Source: Actinomadura sp. CNU-125 | GTDB taxonomy: Bacteria; Actinomycetota; Actinomycetes; Streptosporangiales; Streptosporangiaceae | Reading direction: 5' to 3' | NCBI RefSeq assembly: GCF_001942465.1 | Contig: NZ_MKJY01000399.1 | Location: forward strand, 1-49,508 | DNA: 49,508 nt | Shown: one piece after another, positions 26,441 through 36,644 of the stretch | How the letters are laid out: the number at the start of each line of letters is the position of its first letter | How positions within the stretch are numbered: position 1 is the stretch's first letter | Made by a program: the position numbers and the translations under genes | Notes under the pieces: model-generated | Told to the model about the DNA's origin: nothing | Seen by the model: the letters and a program-made list of their open reading frames with translations, nothing else | The model's database searches: none

Positions 26441-27466
26441 ATGGTCGACACGGCGCGGTGGCGGGACGAGCGGGCGGAGCTGAACGCGGCGCGGGCGCGG
26501 CTCGGGGAGGTCGCGGACGGCCTGTACCCGGACGTCCCGCGCGTCGCGGGCACGCCGCTGCGGTGCGCGGACGGGTGGGTGCCGGACGCGCCCGTCCCGC
26601 TCGGCGACGTCCGGCTGGAGTGGGACCCGGCGCCCGCGCCGCCCGCCGTCGCCGACCCGCCGGACGGCCTGCCGCCGGGCTATCGGACCTACGCGGAGGC
26701 GATGGTGGCCCTCGCGCGTCCGAAGGTGTTCGAGAACCGGCCCGCGTACCGGCTCGTCGATGCCGGGCCGCCGTCGGTGCTGCGGCTGGCGCCCGCGCGA
26801 TACTTCGACGGCGTCAACGTCGGCGAGTCGGTCGCGCACGAGCTGGCGGCGGGACGGTACGCGCTGCGCGAGCGGATCGGCGACCCGTGCGACCTCGCCC
26901 GCCGGACGGTCCTCCCGGCGATCACGACCGTGACCGTGACGGCGTCCGGCACGTACCTGCTGCACCGGCGGGACGCGGCGAAGGTCGCCCACGCGGGCGG
27001 CCTCTACCAGGTGCTGCCGGTCGGGGTGTTCCAGCCGCTCCGGGCGGCCGACGAGCGCCGCGACCTCGACCTGTGGCGCTGCATGGTGCGCGAGTACGCC
27101 GAGGAGGTGCTCGGCCGCCCCGAGGACTACGGCGACGGGTTCGACCAGGACGCGTGGCCGTTCCACCGCGCGCTGACCGGCGCCCGGCGGGACGGGCGGG
27201 TGCGCGCGTACCTGCTCGGGCTCGGCGTCGACCCGCTGACGTTCGCGCTGGACGTCCTCACCGCGGTCGTGTTCGACGACGACGCGTTCGCCGGGCTGCT
27301 CGGGGACGCGGTGGAGGCGAACGAGGAGGGCGAGGTGTCGCGGGCGCCGTTCGACGGGACGGTCCCCGAGCCGATGCAACCGGCGGGCGCCGCCGCGCTG
27401 CGGCTGGCCTGGCGGCACCGCGCGACGCTCGGGATCTCGCCGGTCAGTCCACGGTCAGGGCCCTGA
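26441..27466 (+). CDS. Uncharacterised protein with a degenerate Nudix-like domain
   Basis: A 341-residue product I cannot name. The N-terminal third is Pro/Arg-rich with VPRVAGTPLRCADGWVP and PPGYRTYAEAMVALARPKVF. The middle contains TTVTVTASGTYLLHRRDAAK, AGGLYQVLPVGVFQP and CMVREYAEEVLG (from R217). The spacing of the Gly-rich strand and REYAEEVLG resembles a Nudix box (RE-x2-EE-x-G), though the loop between is longer than usual. A Nudix-fold hydrolase or ligand-sensing domain is therefore possible. ATG 26441 or GTG 26432 may start it. The last 23 bases overlap the convergent wax synthase gene. Confidence 0.65.
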   Translation: MVDTARWRDERAELNAARARLGEVADGLYPDVPRVAGTPLRCADGWVPDAPVPLGDVRLEWDPAPAPPAVADPPDGLPPGYRTYAEAMVALARPKVFENRPAYRLVDAGPPSVLRLAPARYFDGVNVGESVAHELAAGRYALRERIGDPCDLARRTVLPAITTVTVTASGTYLLHRRDAAKVAHAGGLYQVLPVGVFQPLRAADERRDLDLWRCMVREYAEEVLGRPEDYGDGFDQDAWPFHRALTGARRDGRVRAYLLGLGVDPLTFALDVLTAVVFDDDAFAGLLGDAVEANEEGEVSRAPFDGTVPEPMQPAGAAALRLAWRHRATLGISPVSPRSGP

Positions 27467-28924
27467 GCTCGTCCAGTGCGTCTTCGAGGTGGTCGATGAT
27501 CTCGGCCGGGTCGGGGACGAGGTCGCGGCAGGCCACGATGCCGATGTCGACGCGGCCGTCGTAGGAGAAGACGGTGATGTTGAGCCCGCCGCTGACGTCG
27601 GTGACCACGGAGATCGGGTAGTAGCCGAGGACGCGCGCGCCGCACAGGTAGAGCGGGAACTGCGGGCCCGGCACGTTCGAGACCACCAGGTTGATCGGGC
27701 GGAGCGAGACGGCCGCGCCGGCCTGCAGGACGAACCGCGTCAGCGGCCCGGCGACGGGCGCCGGAACGAGGCCGCTCAGCTCCCGCACCCAGTTGCCGGA
27801 CGTGACGGCGAAGCGCCGCTTGACGAGGTCCATGTCGCGGCGGACGGCCGTGTACCGGACGGCCGGGTCGGGGACGTGGGTGGCGAGCGGCGCGGTCATG
27901 ATCGAGACCTGGTTGCACGCGTCGGTGGACGACCGGCCGCCGCGCAGCGACACCGGGACCCCGGCGACGAGCGGGCGGTCGGGCAGTTCGCCGCGCTTGT
28001 CGAGCCACTGCCGCAGCGCGGTCGCGCACAGCGCCATGACGACGTCGTTGACGCTGCCGCCGAGGCCCCGCCCGATCTTCTTGATCTCGTCGAGGGGCAG
28101 TTCGCCGCAGGCGACGGCGCGGCGCGGCCGATGGGGCGGTTGAACGGCGTGGGCGGCGCGCTGGAGCGGGGCACGCGCGGCAGGCCCTCGCGGCGGAGCG
28201 CGCCCTGGACGAACGCGGACGCCAGGCCCACGCCGGGGATCGCGGCGACGCCCGGGATCTCGTCGACGTGCGGGACGGCCCGGGCCATCGACAGCGCGGC
28301 CTTCAGCGGGTGCAGGGCGGCCTTGAGCAGGCCGGTGCGGAGCATGTCGGCGGGCGCGGGCGCGCGCTCGGGCGTCCGCTCGACATCGGCTTCGGCGCCC
28401 GCTTCGGCGCCCCCGTCGGCGTCGGCGTGGACGTCGCGCGGTTCGGGGGTGAGGTCGAGCAGGGCGGCGAGGGTCTCGGCGGCCATGACGCCGTCGGTGG
28501 CGGCGTGGTGGACCTTGGCGTAGACGGCGGCGAGGCCCCCTTCGAGCCCCTGCACGACGACGATCTCCCAGAGCGGACGGGCGCGGTCGAGCGGCCGTTC
28601 GTGGAGCATGGCGACGACGTCGGCGAGCTGCCGCCGGGTGCCCGGCGCGGGCAGCCCGATCTCCGAGATGTGCCGTTCGGGCACGAAGTCGGGGTCGTCC
28701 TCCCAGTACGGGTGGTCGAGGGAGAACGGCACGTGGACGAGCCGCTGCCGCAGCGGCGCGGCGAGGTGCGCGCGCTCGCGGATCAGCGCGGCCACCAGCG
28801 GGACGGTGAGCCGCCCGCCGGGGCATCCCGCGGGATCGACGATGCCCACCCCGGCGATGTGCGCGTGGGTGTTCCCCGTCTCGGCGTGGAGGAAGGTCGC
28901 GTCCACGGTGGTCAGCTGCCCCAT
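27444..28924 (-). CDS. Wax ester synthase/diacylglycerol acyltransferase (frame change near 28130)
   Basis: WS/DGAT family acyltransferase, about 490 residues, which makes wax esters or triacylglycerol from acyl-CoA. The N-terminus MGQLTTVDATFLHAETGN is typical, the active-site HHxxxDG is KVHHAATDG (H139, H140, D144), and the C-terminal family motifs are KKIGRGLGGSVNDVVMALCA, INLVVSNVPGPQFPLYLCG and GLNITVFSYDGRVDIGIVA. At about 28125-28140 the frame changes between TPFNRPIG and ACGELPLDEI, probably one missing base. The linker at residues 170-200 is unusually rich in Ala, Asp and Glu. It is monocistronic and convergent with the Nudix-like gene. Confidence 0.9.
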
Positions 28925-29168
28925 GCTCTGGTCCCGTCCGGTCGTCGTGCGACTGCCTACTTCTAGGAGTTATGTGCTTTCCGGGCGGCGGGTCAACATT
29001 GTGAGCGAGAAGAAATAAGGACTTAACCGAGCATTCCGCCCAATCGTCGGGGTGTTTTGAGGGCGTTTTTGGAAAGTTTTGATGGTCTTCCGTTCGACCC
29101 ACGTCAGGAATGGTCACCCGGCCCATCAAGCCGCGAGGTGTCGGACCCGCTCGCTAAGGTGAGGCGCC

Positions 29169-29846
29169 ATGACGGCACGCCCCCTCTCAGAAATCGTCGA
29201 ATCCGGCTGGGCGAACGCGCTGCAGCCCGTCGCCGGAACGATCGCCGCCGCCGGGGACTGGCTGCGCGCCGAAGTCGCGGCCGGCCGGCGCTACCTCCCC
29301 GCCGGGAACCTGGTCCTGCGCGCGTTCACCCAGCCCTTCGACGACGTCCGCGTCCTGATCGTCGGGCAGGACCCCTACCCCACCCCGGGGCACGCGGTCG
29401 GGCTCAGCTTCTCGGTCGCGCCGGACGTGCGGCCGCTGCCTGCCAGCCTGGTCAACATCTTCCGCGAGTACTGCGACGACCTCGGCCACCCCGAGCCGTC
29501 CACCGGCGACCTCTCCCCGTGGGCCGACCAGGGCGTCCTGCTGCTGAACAGGGCGCTGACCGTGATGCCCGGCAAGATCCGCTCGCACAGCGGCAAGGGC
29601 TGGGAGCAGGTCACCGAGCAGGCCATCCGGGCGCTCGCCGCGCGCGGCCGTCCGCTGGTGGCGATCCTGTGGGGCCGCGACGCCCGCGACCTCAAGCCGA
29701 TGCTCGGCGGCATCCCCTGCATCGAGTCGCCGCACCCGAGCCCCCGCTCGGCCGACGGCGGCTTCTTCGGCTCGCGGCCCTTCAGCCGCGCCAACGAGAT
29801 CCTGCAGAAGCAGGGCGCCGCCCCCGTCGACTGGAAGCTGCCTTAG
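29169..29846 (+). CDS. ung: Uracil-DNA glycosylase, family 1
   Basis: A 225-residue DNA repair enzyme that removes uracil from DNA. The catalytic water-activating motif is [20 protein letters not shown] (D68), the DNA-intercalation region is [20 protein letters not shown], and the second active-site motif is [10 protein letters not shown] (H189) followed by [12 protein letters not shown]. Length and motif order are normal for Ung. AGGTGAGG lies 5 bases before ATG 29169. It is alone on its transcript after about 240 bases with no other gene. Confidence 0.96.
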   Translation: MTARPLSEIVESGWANALQPVAGTIAAAGDWLRAEVAAGRRYLPAGNLVLRAFTQPFDDVRVLIVGQDPYPTPGHAVGLSFSVAPDVRPLPASLVNIFREYCDDLGHPEPSTGDLSPWADQGVLLLNRALTVMPGKIRSHSGKGWEQVTEQAIRALAARGRPLVAILWGRDARDLKPMLGGIPCIESPHPSPRSADGGFFGSRPFSRANEILQKQGAAPVDWKLP

Positions 29847-29873
29847 GGGGCGGAAGTTCTTGGGGGCGGGGGG

Positions 29874-30734
29874 CTAGTCCTCGTCGGGGAGGCGGCGCAG
29901 CAGCGCGGCGAACTCGTCGGAGCCGGACGGCGTGATGCGCGGGTCCAGGGGGGTGAGGCGGCGCTCGCCGTGGCTCCAGTAGACGCCCGGCGCGCACGGG
30001 TCGTCGGCGTCGTCGTGCATCTCGCGGACGACGTCGGCGAACACCGGCAGCACCTCCAGCACCGCCGTCGAGGTGATCGGGTAGAGCAGCAGCGTGCTGT
30101 GGCACGGGACGCCGACGAGCGCGCCGTGCTCGTTCGGCCACGGCAGGAACTGGTCGACCTCGCTGAGCAGCGCCGACACGTACCGGCTGCCCGGCTTGGC
30201 GACAACGCGGACGTCCCGGCCCGGCAGCAGCGGCTGCACCCTGACCTCGACGTCGGCCAGCTCGCGGTCGTGCGTGTTCGTCATCACGTAGCCGAGCTTG
30301 TGCAGGCCGAGCAGCCCGGCCCGCGCCTTGGTGAGCGGCCCCCCGTAGCGCGGGTGCTCGATCATCACCATCGCGTCGAAGTGGTCACCGGCGGGGACGA
30401 CGACGAGGCCCTCCCGCTCGCGCGGTGCGAGCTTCGGCACGATCCGCAGCCGCAGCAGCTCGCGGACGTCCCCGAACAGCTCCATCTCGCCGACCGCGAG
30501 GAACGCGCGGTCCCCGACCTCGCGCACCCACTCGTCCACGACCTTCGGCCAGGCCGAGCGCGGCTCGCGGGCGCAGCGCTCCAGCACCGTCCAGCTGGAG
30601 GCGCGCGCCTCCGACCGCCCGACCGGCAGCACCACTTCCGAGGTGCCGGGATCGAACCACGCGGTCGGCGCGAGGTCCGGCAGCACGTCGCGGATGAGCG
30701 CGTGCACGTCCGCCGCCGCGTCCAACGGTTCCAT
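29874..30734 (-). CDS. Uncharacterised conserved actinobacterial protein
   Basis: A 286-residue soluble protein without signal peptide or membrane segment. Recognisable blocks are TAWFDPGTSEVVLPVGRSEA, LLRLRIVPKLAPREREGLVV, LGLHKLGYVMTNTHDRELAD, FLPWPNEHGALVGVPCHSTL and GVYWSHGERRLTPLDPRI. The pattern recalls DUF1444-like proteins of unknown role, but the match is only by general appearance. AGGGGATGAGCA precedes the ATG. It is divergent from the acyltransferase gene and convergent with ung (27 bases apart). Confidence 0.75.
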   Translation of the reverse strand: MEPLDAAADVHALIRDVLPDLAPTAWFDPGTSEVVLPVGRSEARASSWTVLERCAREPRSAWPKVVDEWVREVGDRAFLAVGEMELFGDVRELLRLRIVPKLAPREREGLVVVPAGDHFDAMVMIEHPRYGGPLTKARAGLLGLHKLGYVMTNTHDRELADVEVRVQPLLPGRDVRVVAKPGSRYVSALLSEVDQFLPWPNEHGALVGVPCHSTLLLYPITSTAVLEVLPVFADVVREMHDDADDPCAPGVYWSHGERRLTPLDPRITPSGSDEFAALLRRLPDED

Positions 30735-30866
30735 TGCTCATCCCCTTCCACGGTTCACGGGATCACGTCACACCACAACCTTCTCAGAGACGGGCCCGGT
30801 TGTGCGATGCATCGCGGTTCCTCGCTCCGGCTCGCTGATCATGATGACCTCAAGTACGGTGCTGAC

Positions 30867-31637
30867 ATGGCCGAACACGTGTACCCGCCGGTGATCAAGA
30901 CGGCTAAGGGTGTCTTCAAGGCACTGAACATCAAGTTCCGTCTGGAGGGGACCGAGCAGATCCCCGAAACCGGGGGCGCGGTCCTGGTCAGCAACCACGT
31001 CAGCTACCTCGACTTCATCTTCGCGGGGCTCGCGGTGCACCCGGCCGGGCGGCTGGCGCGCTTCATGGCCAAGAAGGAGATCTTCGACAACCGGATCGCC
31101 GGGCCGCTGATGCGCGGCATGCATCACATCCCGGTCGACCGCGAGGCGGGCGCCTCGTCGTACGCGGCGGCCCTGAAGGCGCTCAAGGGCGGCGAGATCG
31201 TCGGGGTGTTCGCCGAGGCGACGATCAGCCGCTCGTTCACCGTCAAGGAGATCAAGAGCGGCGCGGTGCGGATGGCGGTGGCGTCCAAGACGCCGCTGAT
31301 CCCGATCGCCCTGTGGGGCCCGCAGCGGCTCTGGACCAAGGGCCGCAAGCGCCGCCTGTTCCAGCGCAACGTGCCGGTCACGATCCTGATCGGCGAGCCG
31401 ATGTACCCCAAGCGCGGCGACGACTACGACGCGGTGACGGCCGAGCTGCACGCCCGGATGTCGGAGCTGCTGGAGAAGGCGCAGCGCGAGTACCCCGACG
31501 TCCCGAAGGCCGACGAGCGCTGGTGGCAGCCCGCGCACCTCGGCGGGACCGCGCCGACGCCGGAGGAGGCCGAGAAGCTCGACCTCAAGGAGGCCGAGGA
31601 CCGCAAGGCCGCCCGCGAACTGCGCGACGGCTCCTGA
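30867..31637 (+). CDS. 1-acyl-sn-glycerol-3-phosphate acyltransferase (PlsC family)
   Basis: A 256-residue acyltransferase of phospholipid and triacylglycerol synthesis. The catalytic NHxxxxD motif is SNHVSYLDF (N43, H44, D49), the glycerol-phosphate-binding region is FAEATISRSFTVKEIKSGAV from residue 115, and the later family block is TPLIPIALWGPQRLW. The second motif is usually FPEGTRS; here Pro and Gly are both Ala. The C-terminal 40 residues are charged (PEEAEKLDLKEAEDRKAARE). ATG 30867 has no ribosome-binding site, but TACGGT ends 6 bases upstream, so the message may be leaderless. Confidence 0.9.
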   Translation: MAEHVYPPVIKTAKGVFKALNIKFRLEGTEQIPETGGAVLVSNHVSYLDFIFAGLAVHPAGRLARFMAKKEIFDNRIAGPLMRGMHHIPVDREAGASSYAAALKALKGGEIVGVFAEATISRSFTVKEIKSGAVRMAVASKTPLIPIALWGPQRLWTKGRKRRLFQRNVPVTILIGEPMYPKRGDDYDAVTAELHARMSELLEKAQREYPDVPKADERWWQPAHLGGTAPTPEEAEKLDLKEAEDRKAARELRDGS

Positions 31638-31743
31638 CCCCCGCGCCCCGGCCCGTGCCCCGACCCGTGCCGCGGCGGGACGATCCGGTCGGTTCGGCTA
31701 ATTCGGTGGACGGCGTCCGCCGCGGGGCTCGATCATCGAACGC

Positions 31744-32933
<1,190 letters not shown>

Positions 32934-32937
<4 letters not shown>

Positions 32938-34115
32938 GACGCTTTGGCGAGCGCCTGCTCGATGTCGGACCACAGGTCGTCCGGCGCCTCCAGGCCCACC
33001 GACAGGCGGACGGTGCCCTCGCCGATGCCCGCGGCGGCGAGGGCGGCGGCGTCGAGCTGCCGGTGCGACGTGCTCGCCGGGTGCATGACGAGCGACGCGA
33101 CGTCGCCGAGGGACGGGCCGAGCGAGATCAGCCGCACCGCCTCGCTGAAGGCGCGGCCCGCGTCCCGTCCGCCGGTCGGTTCGAACGACAGGACGCCGCC
33201 GTGGCCGTCCGGCAGCAGCCGCTTCGCCAGGTCGTGCTGCGGGTGGTCCGGGACGGACGGGTGGTGCACGCGCGCGACGGACGGGTGCGCGGCGAGGCGT
33301 CCGGCGAGGTCGCGGGCGGTCGCGCTCTGCCGCGCGATGCGCATCGGCAGGGTGGCGAGGCCGCGCACCGCGAGCCACGCGGCGAACGGGTCGGCGGTCG
33401 AGCCGAGTTCGACGGAGTGCTCCCACACGCGGCGGTGCAGTGCGGCGTCGGCGAACACCGCGGCGCCGCCGAGGATGTCGCCGTGCCCGCCGATGTACTT
33501 CGTCGTCGAGTGGATCACGATGTCGGCGCCGTGGGCCAGCGGCGCGAACAGCAGCGGCGCGAACGTGTTGTCGACCACGGTCGCGACACCGGTGCCGTCG
33601 AGCGCGGCGGTGAAGGCGGGGACGTCGGTGACGTGCGTGGTCGGGTTGGAGATCGTCTCCAGGTAGAGCAGCCGCGTCGTGGGGCGCAGCGCGGCGCGCA
33701 CCTCGGCCGGGTCGTCCCCGCCGACGCGCGTGACCTCGACGCCCCACCGGTCCGCGAGGTCGGTCAGCAGCGCGTGCGTCCCGCCGTACAGGGAAGCCTG
33801 CGCGATCACGTGGTCGCCGGACCGCAGCAGCCCCGTCAGGACCGCGTTGATCGCGCCCATCCCCGACGCCGTCGCCAGCGCGCGGGCACCGCCCTCCAGG
33901 TCGGCGACGGCCTCCTCCAGCGCCCGCACGGTCGGGTTGCCCATCCGCGAGTAGAAGAACGCCTCGTCCGGCCCCTGGAACGCGGCGGCGAGCTCCGCGG
34001 CCGAATCGAACCCGAACAGGTGCCCCTGGTAGATCGGGACGCCGAGCGGGCGGCTCCCGGCGGGAACGGGGACGGGCGGGTGGACGGCGCGGGTCTGCGG
34101 GTCGCGTGCGGTCAT
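32934..34115 (-). CDS. Cys/Met metabolism PLP-dependent enzyme (cystathionine gamma-synthase / methionine gamma-lyase-like)
   Basis: A 393-residue fold-type I PLP enzyme of transsulfuration. YSRMGNPTVRALEEAVADLE, ATASGMGAINAVLTGLLRSG, VVDNTFAPLLFAPLAHGADI and the PLP lysine K206 in IVIHSTTKYIGGHGDILGG are all present, followed by RLSVGLEAPDDLWSDIEQAL. Whether it makes cystathionine, splits methionine or forms homocysteine cannot be decided from the motifs. ATG 34115 has no clear ribosome-binding site. About 300 bases without a gene precede it. Confidence 0.92.
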
Positions 34116-34413
34116 GGTCCCAGCGTGCGGGCCGCGCCCGCGCCCCGGTAGGGCCAATCGGACCGAGTGGCCCGGACCGCCGTGGAGGAGAGGCGGTCGC
34201 GGGCGCGCCGGCACCCGGGAGACCCCCGGGGCGGACGGCCGTCGCCCGCCCACCCACCCCGCGAGGACGGGCGGGCGATCGGATCCGCCCCCGGCCGGAC
34301 CGCGTTCCCGCAGCTCCCGACCGGTGCTTCGAGCATCACCCCGTTCCGGCCCGTCCCGCATCCGGGAGACCACTGCCATCGGTACGGGTTCGCGGTGTAC
34401 GGGGTGGCGGCGA
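34116..34413. other. Intergenic stretch without a recognisable gene
   Basis: No frame here shows family-like sequence. It is extremely GC-rich, with G and C runs and short repeats such as CGGGAG near 34208-34240. It presumably carries the promoter of the PLP-enzyme gene and the 3' end of the DUF2470 transcript. Confidence 0.5.
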
Positions 34414-35335
34414 CTACGGGTTCGCGCGGGCGAACAGGGTGCGGTAGGCGTGCCGGAGACCGTGGATATCCCTGACGGGCTCGGGGAACGGCAGCCGCAG
34501 ATCGCAGGTCACGGACCCGTCCGCAACCGGCATGCGGCAGCGCAGCCACAGCCCGTGCCGGTCGAGCGCCAGCGGACGGACGGCGTCGCACGGCCCCGTC
34601 GCGTCCGGTTCGTCCCCCGCCGGTTCGTCCCCCGCCGGTTCACCGTCGCCGGGCAGGACGGACTCGGGCAGCAGGCCGGTCAGCTCGGCGCGGTGGCAGG
34701 AGTCGAGGTGGGTGAGCATCCCGGCCTCGATGGCGACGAACGGGTCCGGCGCGGCGTCCGCGTACTCCTCGGGTTCGAGGGTGGCGCTGCCCCACGCGTC
34801 CTGGATCTCGACCTGCGCGACTTCGAGGGCGAGGATCGTCCACTCGCTGCCCTCGTCGGCCTCGCCGCCGCCCGCCGCGTCCCGCTGCGGGGGGACGGGC
34901 GCGGCGAGGTCGAGCAGTTCGGGACGCGGGTGCGGCCGCGACAACCGCAGCGCGGCGGCGCGCAGTTCGGCGGCGGGGACCTCGGTGAGCCAGCCGTGCA
35001 GCCAGGCGCGGCCGCGCACCCGGTCGGGCAGCGGGACGGGCCGCGACCGTCGCAGATCCGCAGCGTGGCGGGCAGGTCGGGTTCGCCCGCGAGCGCGGCG
35101 ACGATCGGCGAGGTCGCGGGCAGGAGCAGCAGCGGCCGCCCGTCGAGGTCGGTGGTGTGCGCCGGGACGGGCGCGTAGGGGACGCCGGGCGCGACGAGCA
35201 CGCCGTCCGCATGCCGTAGGCGAGGGTCCGCGCCCGCTCCGCCGGGGTGGGCCCGGACGGGGCCCCGGCATCGGCGGCGCCGGTGCGGCGTGGAACGCCG
35301 GTCTCCTGCTGGTCGGTCTCCGCTCGTCGCACCAT
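34414..35335 (-). CDS. DUF2470 domain protein, iron-box controlled (two frame changes)
   Basis: DUF2470 proteins are related to the split-barrel flavin/heme proteins and are linked with heme or iron use. The protein reads PTPAERARTLAYG, then (after a frame change near 35210) VLVAPGVPYAPVPAHTTDLD and PLLLLPATSPIVAALAGEPD, then (after one near 35045) PVPLPDRVRGRAWLHGW, WTILALEVAQVEIQDAWGSA, AIEAGMLTHLDSCHRAELTG and finally DLRLPFPEPVRDIHGLRHAY. Tandem GDEPAGDEP sits in the middle of the last third. GGAGG overlaps the start region, with ATG 35335 and GTG 35332 both possible. The promoter carries two DtxR/IdeR-type iron boxes shared with rpsD, so expression should rise in low iron. Confidence 0.8.
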
Positions 35336-35352
35336 GCCTCCTTGCTATGTTG

Positions 35353-35382
35353 GTTAGGCTTGCCTAACTTAGGTCTACCTAA
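35353..35382. promoter_or_regulatory. Tandem DtxR/IdeR/DmdR-type iron boxes
   Basis: GTTAGGC-TT-GCCTAAC (35353-35368) and TTAGGT-CT-ACCTAA (35369-35382) are two perfect inverted repeats, each with the TTAGG-N4-CCTAA core of actinobacterial iron boxes, with centres 15 bp apart. They lie 18 bases before the DUF2470 start and 15 bases before the rpsD start, where an iron-loaded repressor would block both divergent genes. Confidence 0.8.
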
Positions 35383-35397
35383 CCACTTGGAGCCGCC

Positions 35398-36003
35398 ATG
35401 AACAACCCCCGTCCGAAGGTCCGGATCTCGCGGGCGCTCGGCATTCCGCTGACGCCCAAGGCCGTGAAGTACTTCGAGGCCCGCCCGTACCCGCCCGGTG
35501 TGCACGGGCGCGCGCGCAAGAACGAGTCCGACTACAAGGTGCGGCTGCGCGAGAAGCAGCGGCTGCGGGCGCAGTACAACATCCGCGAGGCGCAGCTGCG
35601 CAACGCGTTCGAGAAGGCCGCCAAGTCCGGGGGCAAGACCGGCGAGGCGCTGCTGGTGGACCTCGAACGGCGGCTGGACGCGCTCGTCCTGCGGGCCGGT
35701 CTCGCCCGGACGATCTACCAGGCGCGGCAGTTCGTCGTGCACCGGCACGTCCTCGTGAACGGGCGCCGCGTCGACCGTCCGTCCTACCGGCTGAAGCCCG
35801 GCGACGTCATCACGATCGCCGAGCGGAGCCGCACGATGGACGCGTTCCGCATCGCCGCCGCGGGCGGGCACACCGAGAACGTCCCGCCCTACCTGGACGT
35901 CCGGCACGACGCGCTCGTCGCGCGGCTCGACCGGCTGCCGGAGCGGCGCGAGATCCCGGTCGTCTGCGACGAGCAGCTCGTCGTCGAGCACTACTCGCGC
36001 TGA
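35398..36003 (+). CDS. rpsD: 30S ribosomal protein S4 (possible iron-regulated paralogue)
   Basis: A 201-residue S4. The start [20 protein letters not shown] and the block [20 protein letters not shown] are typical of the actinomycete, zinc-free form: there are no N-terminal Cys ligands. The S4 RNA-binding domain is at about residues 95-160 ([38 protein letters not shown]), and the C-terminus is [21 protein letters not shown] precedes ATG 35398. It is not in the alpha-operon with rpsK/rpsM/rpoA, which is usual for actinomycetes, but it directly abuts two iron boxes. Whether the genome has a second rpsD cannot be seen here. Confidence 0.93.
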   Translation: MNNPRPKVRISRALGIPLTPKAVKYFEARPYPPGVHGRARKNESDYKVRLREKQRLRAQYNIREAQLRNAFEKAAKSGGKTGEALLVDLERRLDALVLRAGLARTIYQARQFVVHRHVLVNGRRVDRPSYRLKPGDVITIAERSRTMDAFRIAAAGGHTENVPPYLDVRHDALVARLDRLPERREIPVVCDEQLVVEHYSR

Positions 36004-36016
36004 GCACGGCGGCGGC

Positions 36017-36048
36017 GCCGGACGTCACGCCGGACGTCACACCGGACG
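36017..36048. repeat. 12-bp tandem repeat between rpsD and marR
   Basis: GCCGGACGTCAC occurs twice in tandem (36017-36028, 36029-36040), followed by a partial third copy ACCGGACG. It fills the gap between convergent genes and contains GACGTC palindromes. Confidence 0.6.
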
Positions 36049-36059
36049 CGCGGCGGACG

Positions 36060-36560
36060 TCAGCGCAGGTCGAGTTCCGCGCGGGCGTGCTCGCGGAGCG
36101 TCCGCAGCGACTCGACCAGGTCGCGGCGCCCGTCCTCGGGGAGCGGCCCCGCGAAGTGGCGCCGCAGCGTCTCCGCGTGCACCCGCATGGCCTCGTCCAG
36201 CTTCGCCCGGCCGGCGCCGGTCAGCTCGACGCGACGGCCGCGCCGGTCCCCGGGCGCGGCGCGGCGCGCGACGAGCCCGGCGTCCTGCATCCGGTCGACC
36301 AGCCGGGTCATGCCGCCGCTGGTCAGGATCAACTCGTCGGCCAGCTCGCCCATCGAGACGGGCCGGTCGGCGGCCGACAGCCGCAGCAGCACCTCGAACG
36401 CGGCGTGCCGGATCCCGCAGCGGCGCTCCAGCTCGCGGCCCGCGATGCGCTCCAGCAGCGTGACCGTGCTCAGCAGGACCCCGAAGTCGCCGAGCACCCC
36501 GTCCGGCGCCTCGGGGAGGCCCGGCTCGCTCGTCCGCGGATCCGTCATCGCCGCCATCAT
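36060..36560 (-). CDS. MarR family transcriptional regulator
   Basis: A winged-helix regulator of about 165 residues: LLERIAGRELERRCGIRHAA, SMGELADELILTSGGMTRLV (recognition helix), DRMQDAGLVARRAAPGDRRG (wing) and ELTGAGRAKLDEAMRVHAET. There are several in-frame ATGs (36560, 36557, 36548); AAGGCGGGC just upstream favours 36560. Its target is not evident. It lies downstream of the mce operon terminator on the same strand and is convergent with rpsD. Confidence 0.9.
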   Translation of the reverse strand: MMAAMTDPRTSEPGLPEAPDGVLGDFGVLLSTVTLLERIAGRELERRCGIRHAAFEVLLRLSAADRPVSMGELADELILTSGGMTRLVDRMQDAGLVARRAAPGDRRGRRVELTGAGRAKLDEAMRVHAETLRRHFAGPLPEDGRRDLVESLRTLREHARAELDLR

Positions 36561-36594
36561 GCCCGCCTTCGTCCGTTTTCTCAGCAGAACGCGC

Positions 36595-36628
36595 CGCGCC
36601 CCGCCCGGCTTCCGCCGTGCGGGGCGCG
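36595..36628 (-). terminator. Terminator of the mce operon
   Basis: CGCGCCCCGC (36595-36604) and GCGGGGCGCG (36619-36628) form a perfect 10-bp stem, with CGG/CCG able to pair inside the 14-base loop. It begins 16 bases after the stop of the last mce gene and separates it from marR. Confidence 0.7.
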
Positions 36629-36644
36629 TGCGCGATCGGACGTT

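Noticed and set aside
34414..35335. Programmed frameshifting in the DUF2470 gene
   Set aside because: There is no slippery heptamer or downstream structure, and the same kind of junction occurs in many unrelated genes of this window, so sequence error is more likely.
36060..36560. Downstream marR as the last gene and regulator of the mce operon
   Set aside because: A strong terminator at 36595-36628 separates it from the operon, and a second MarR gene sits divergently at the operon's promoter, which is the better candidate.
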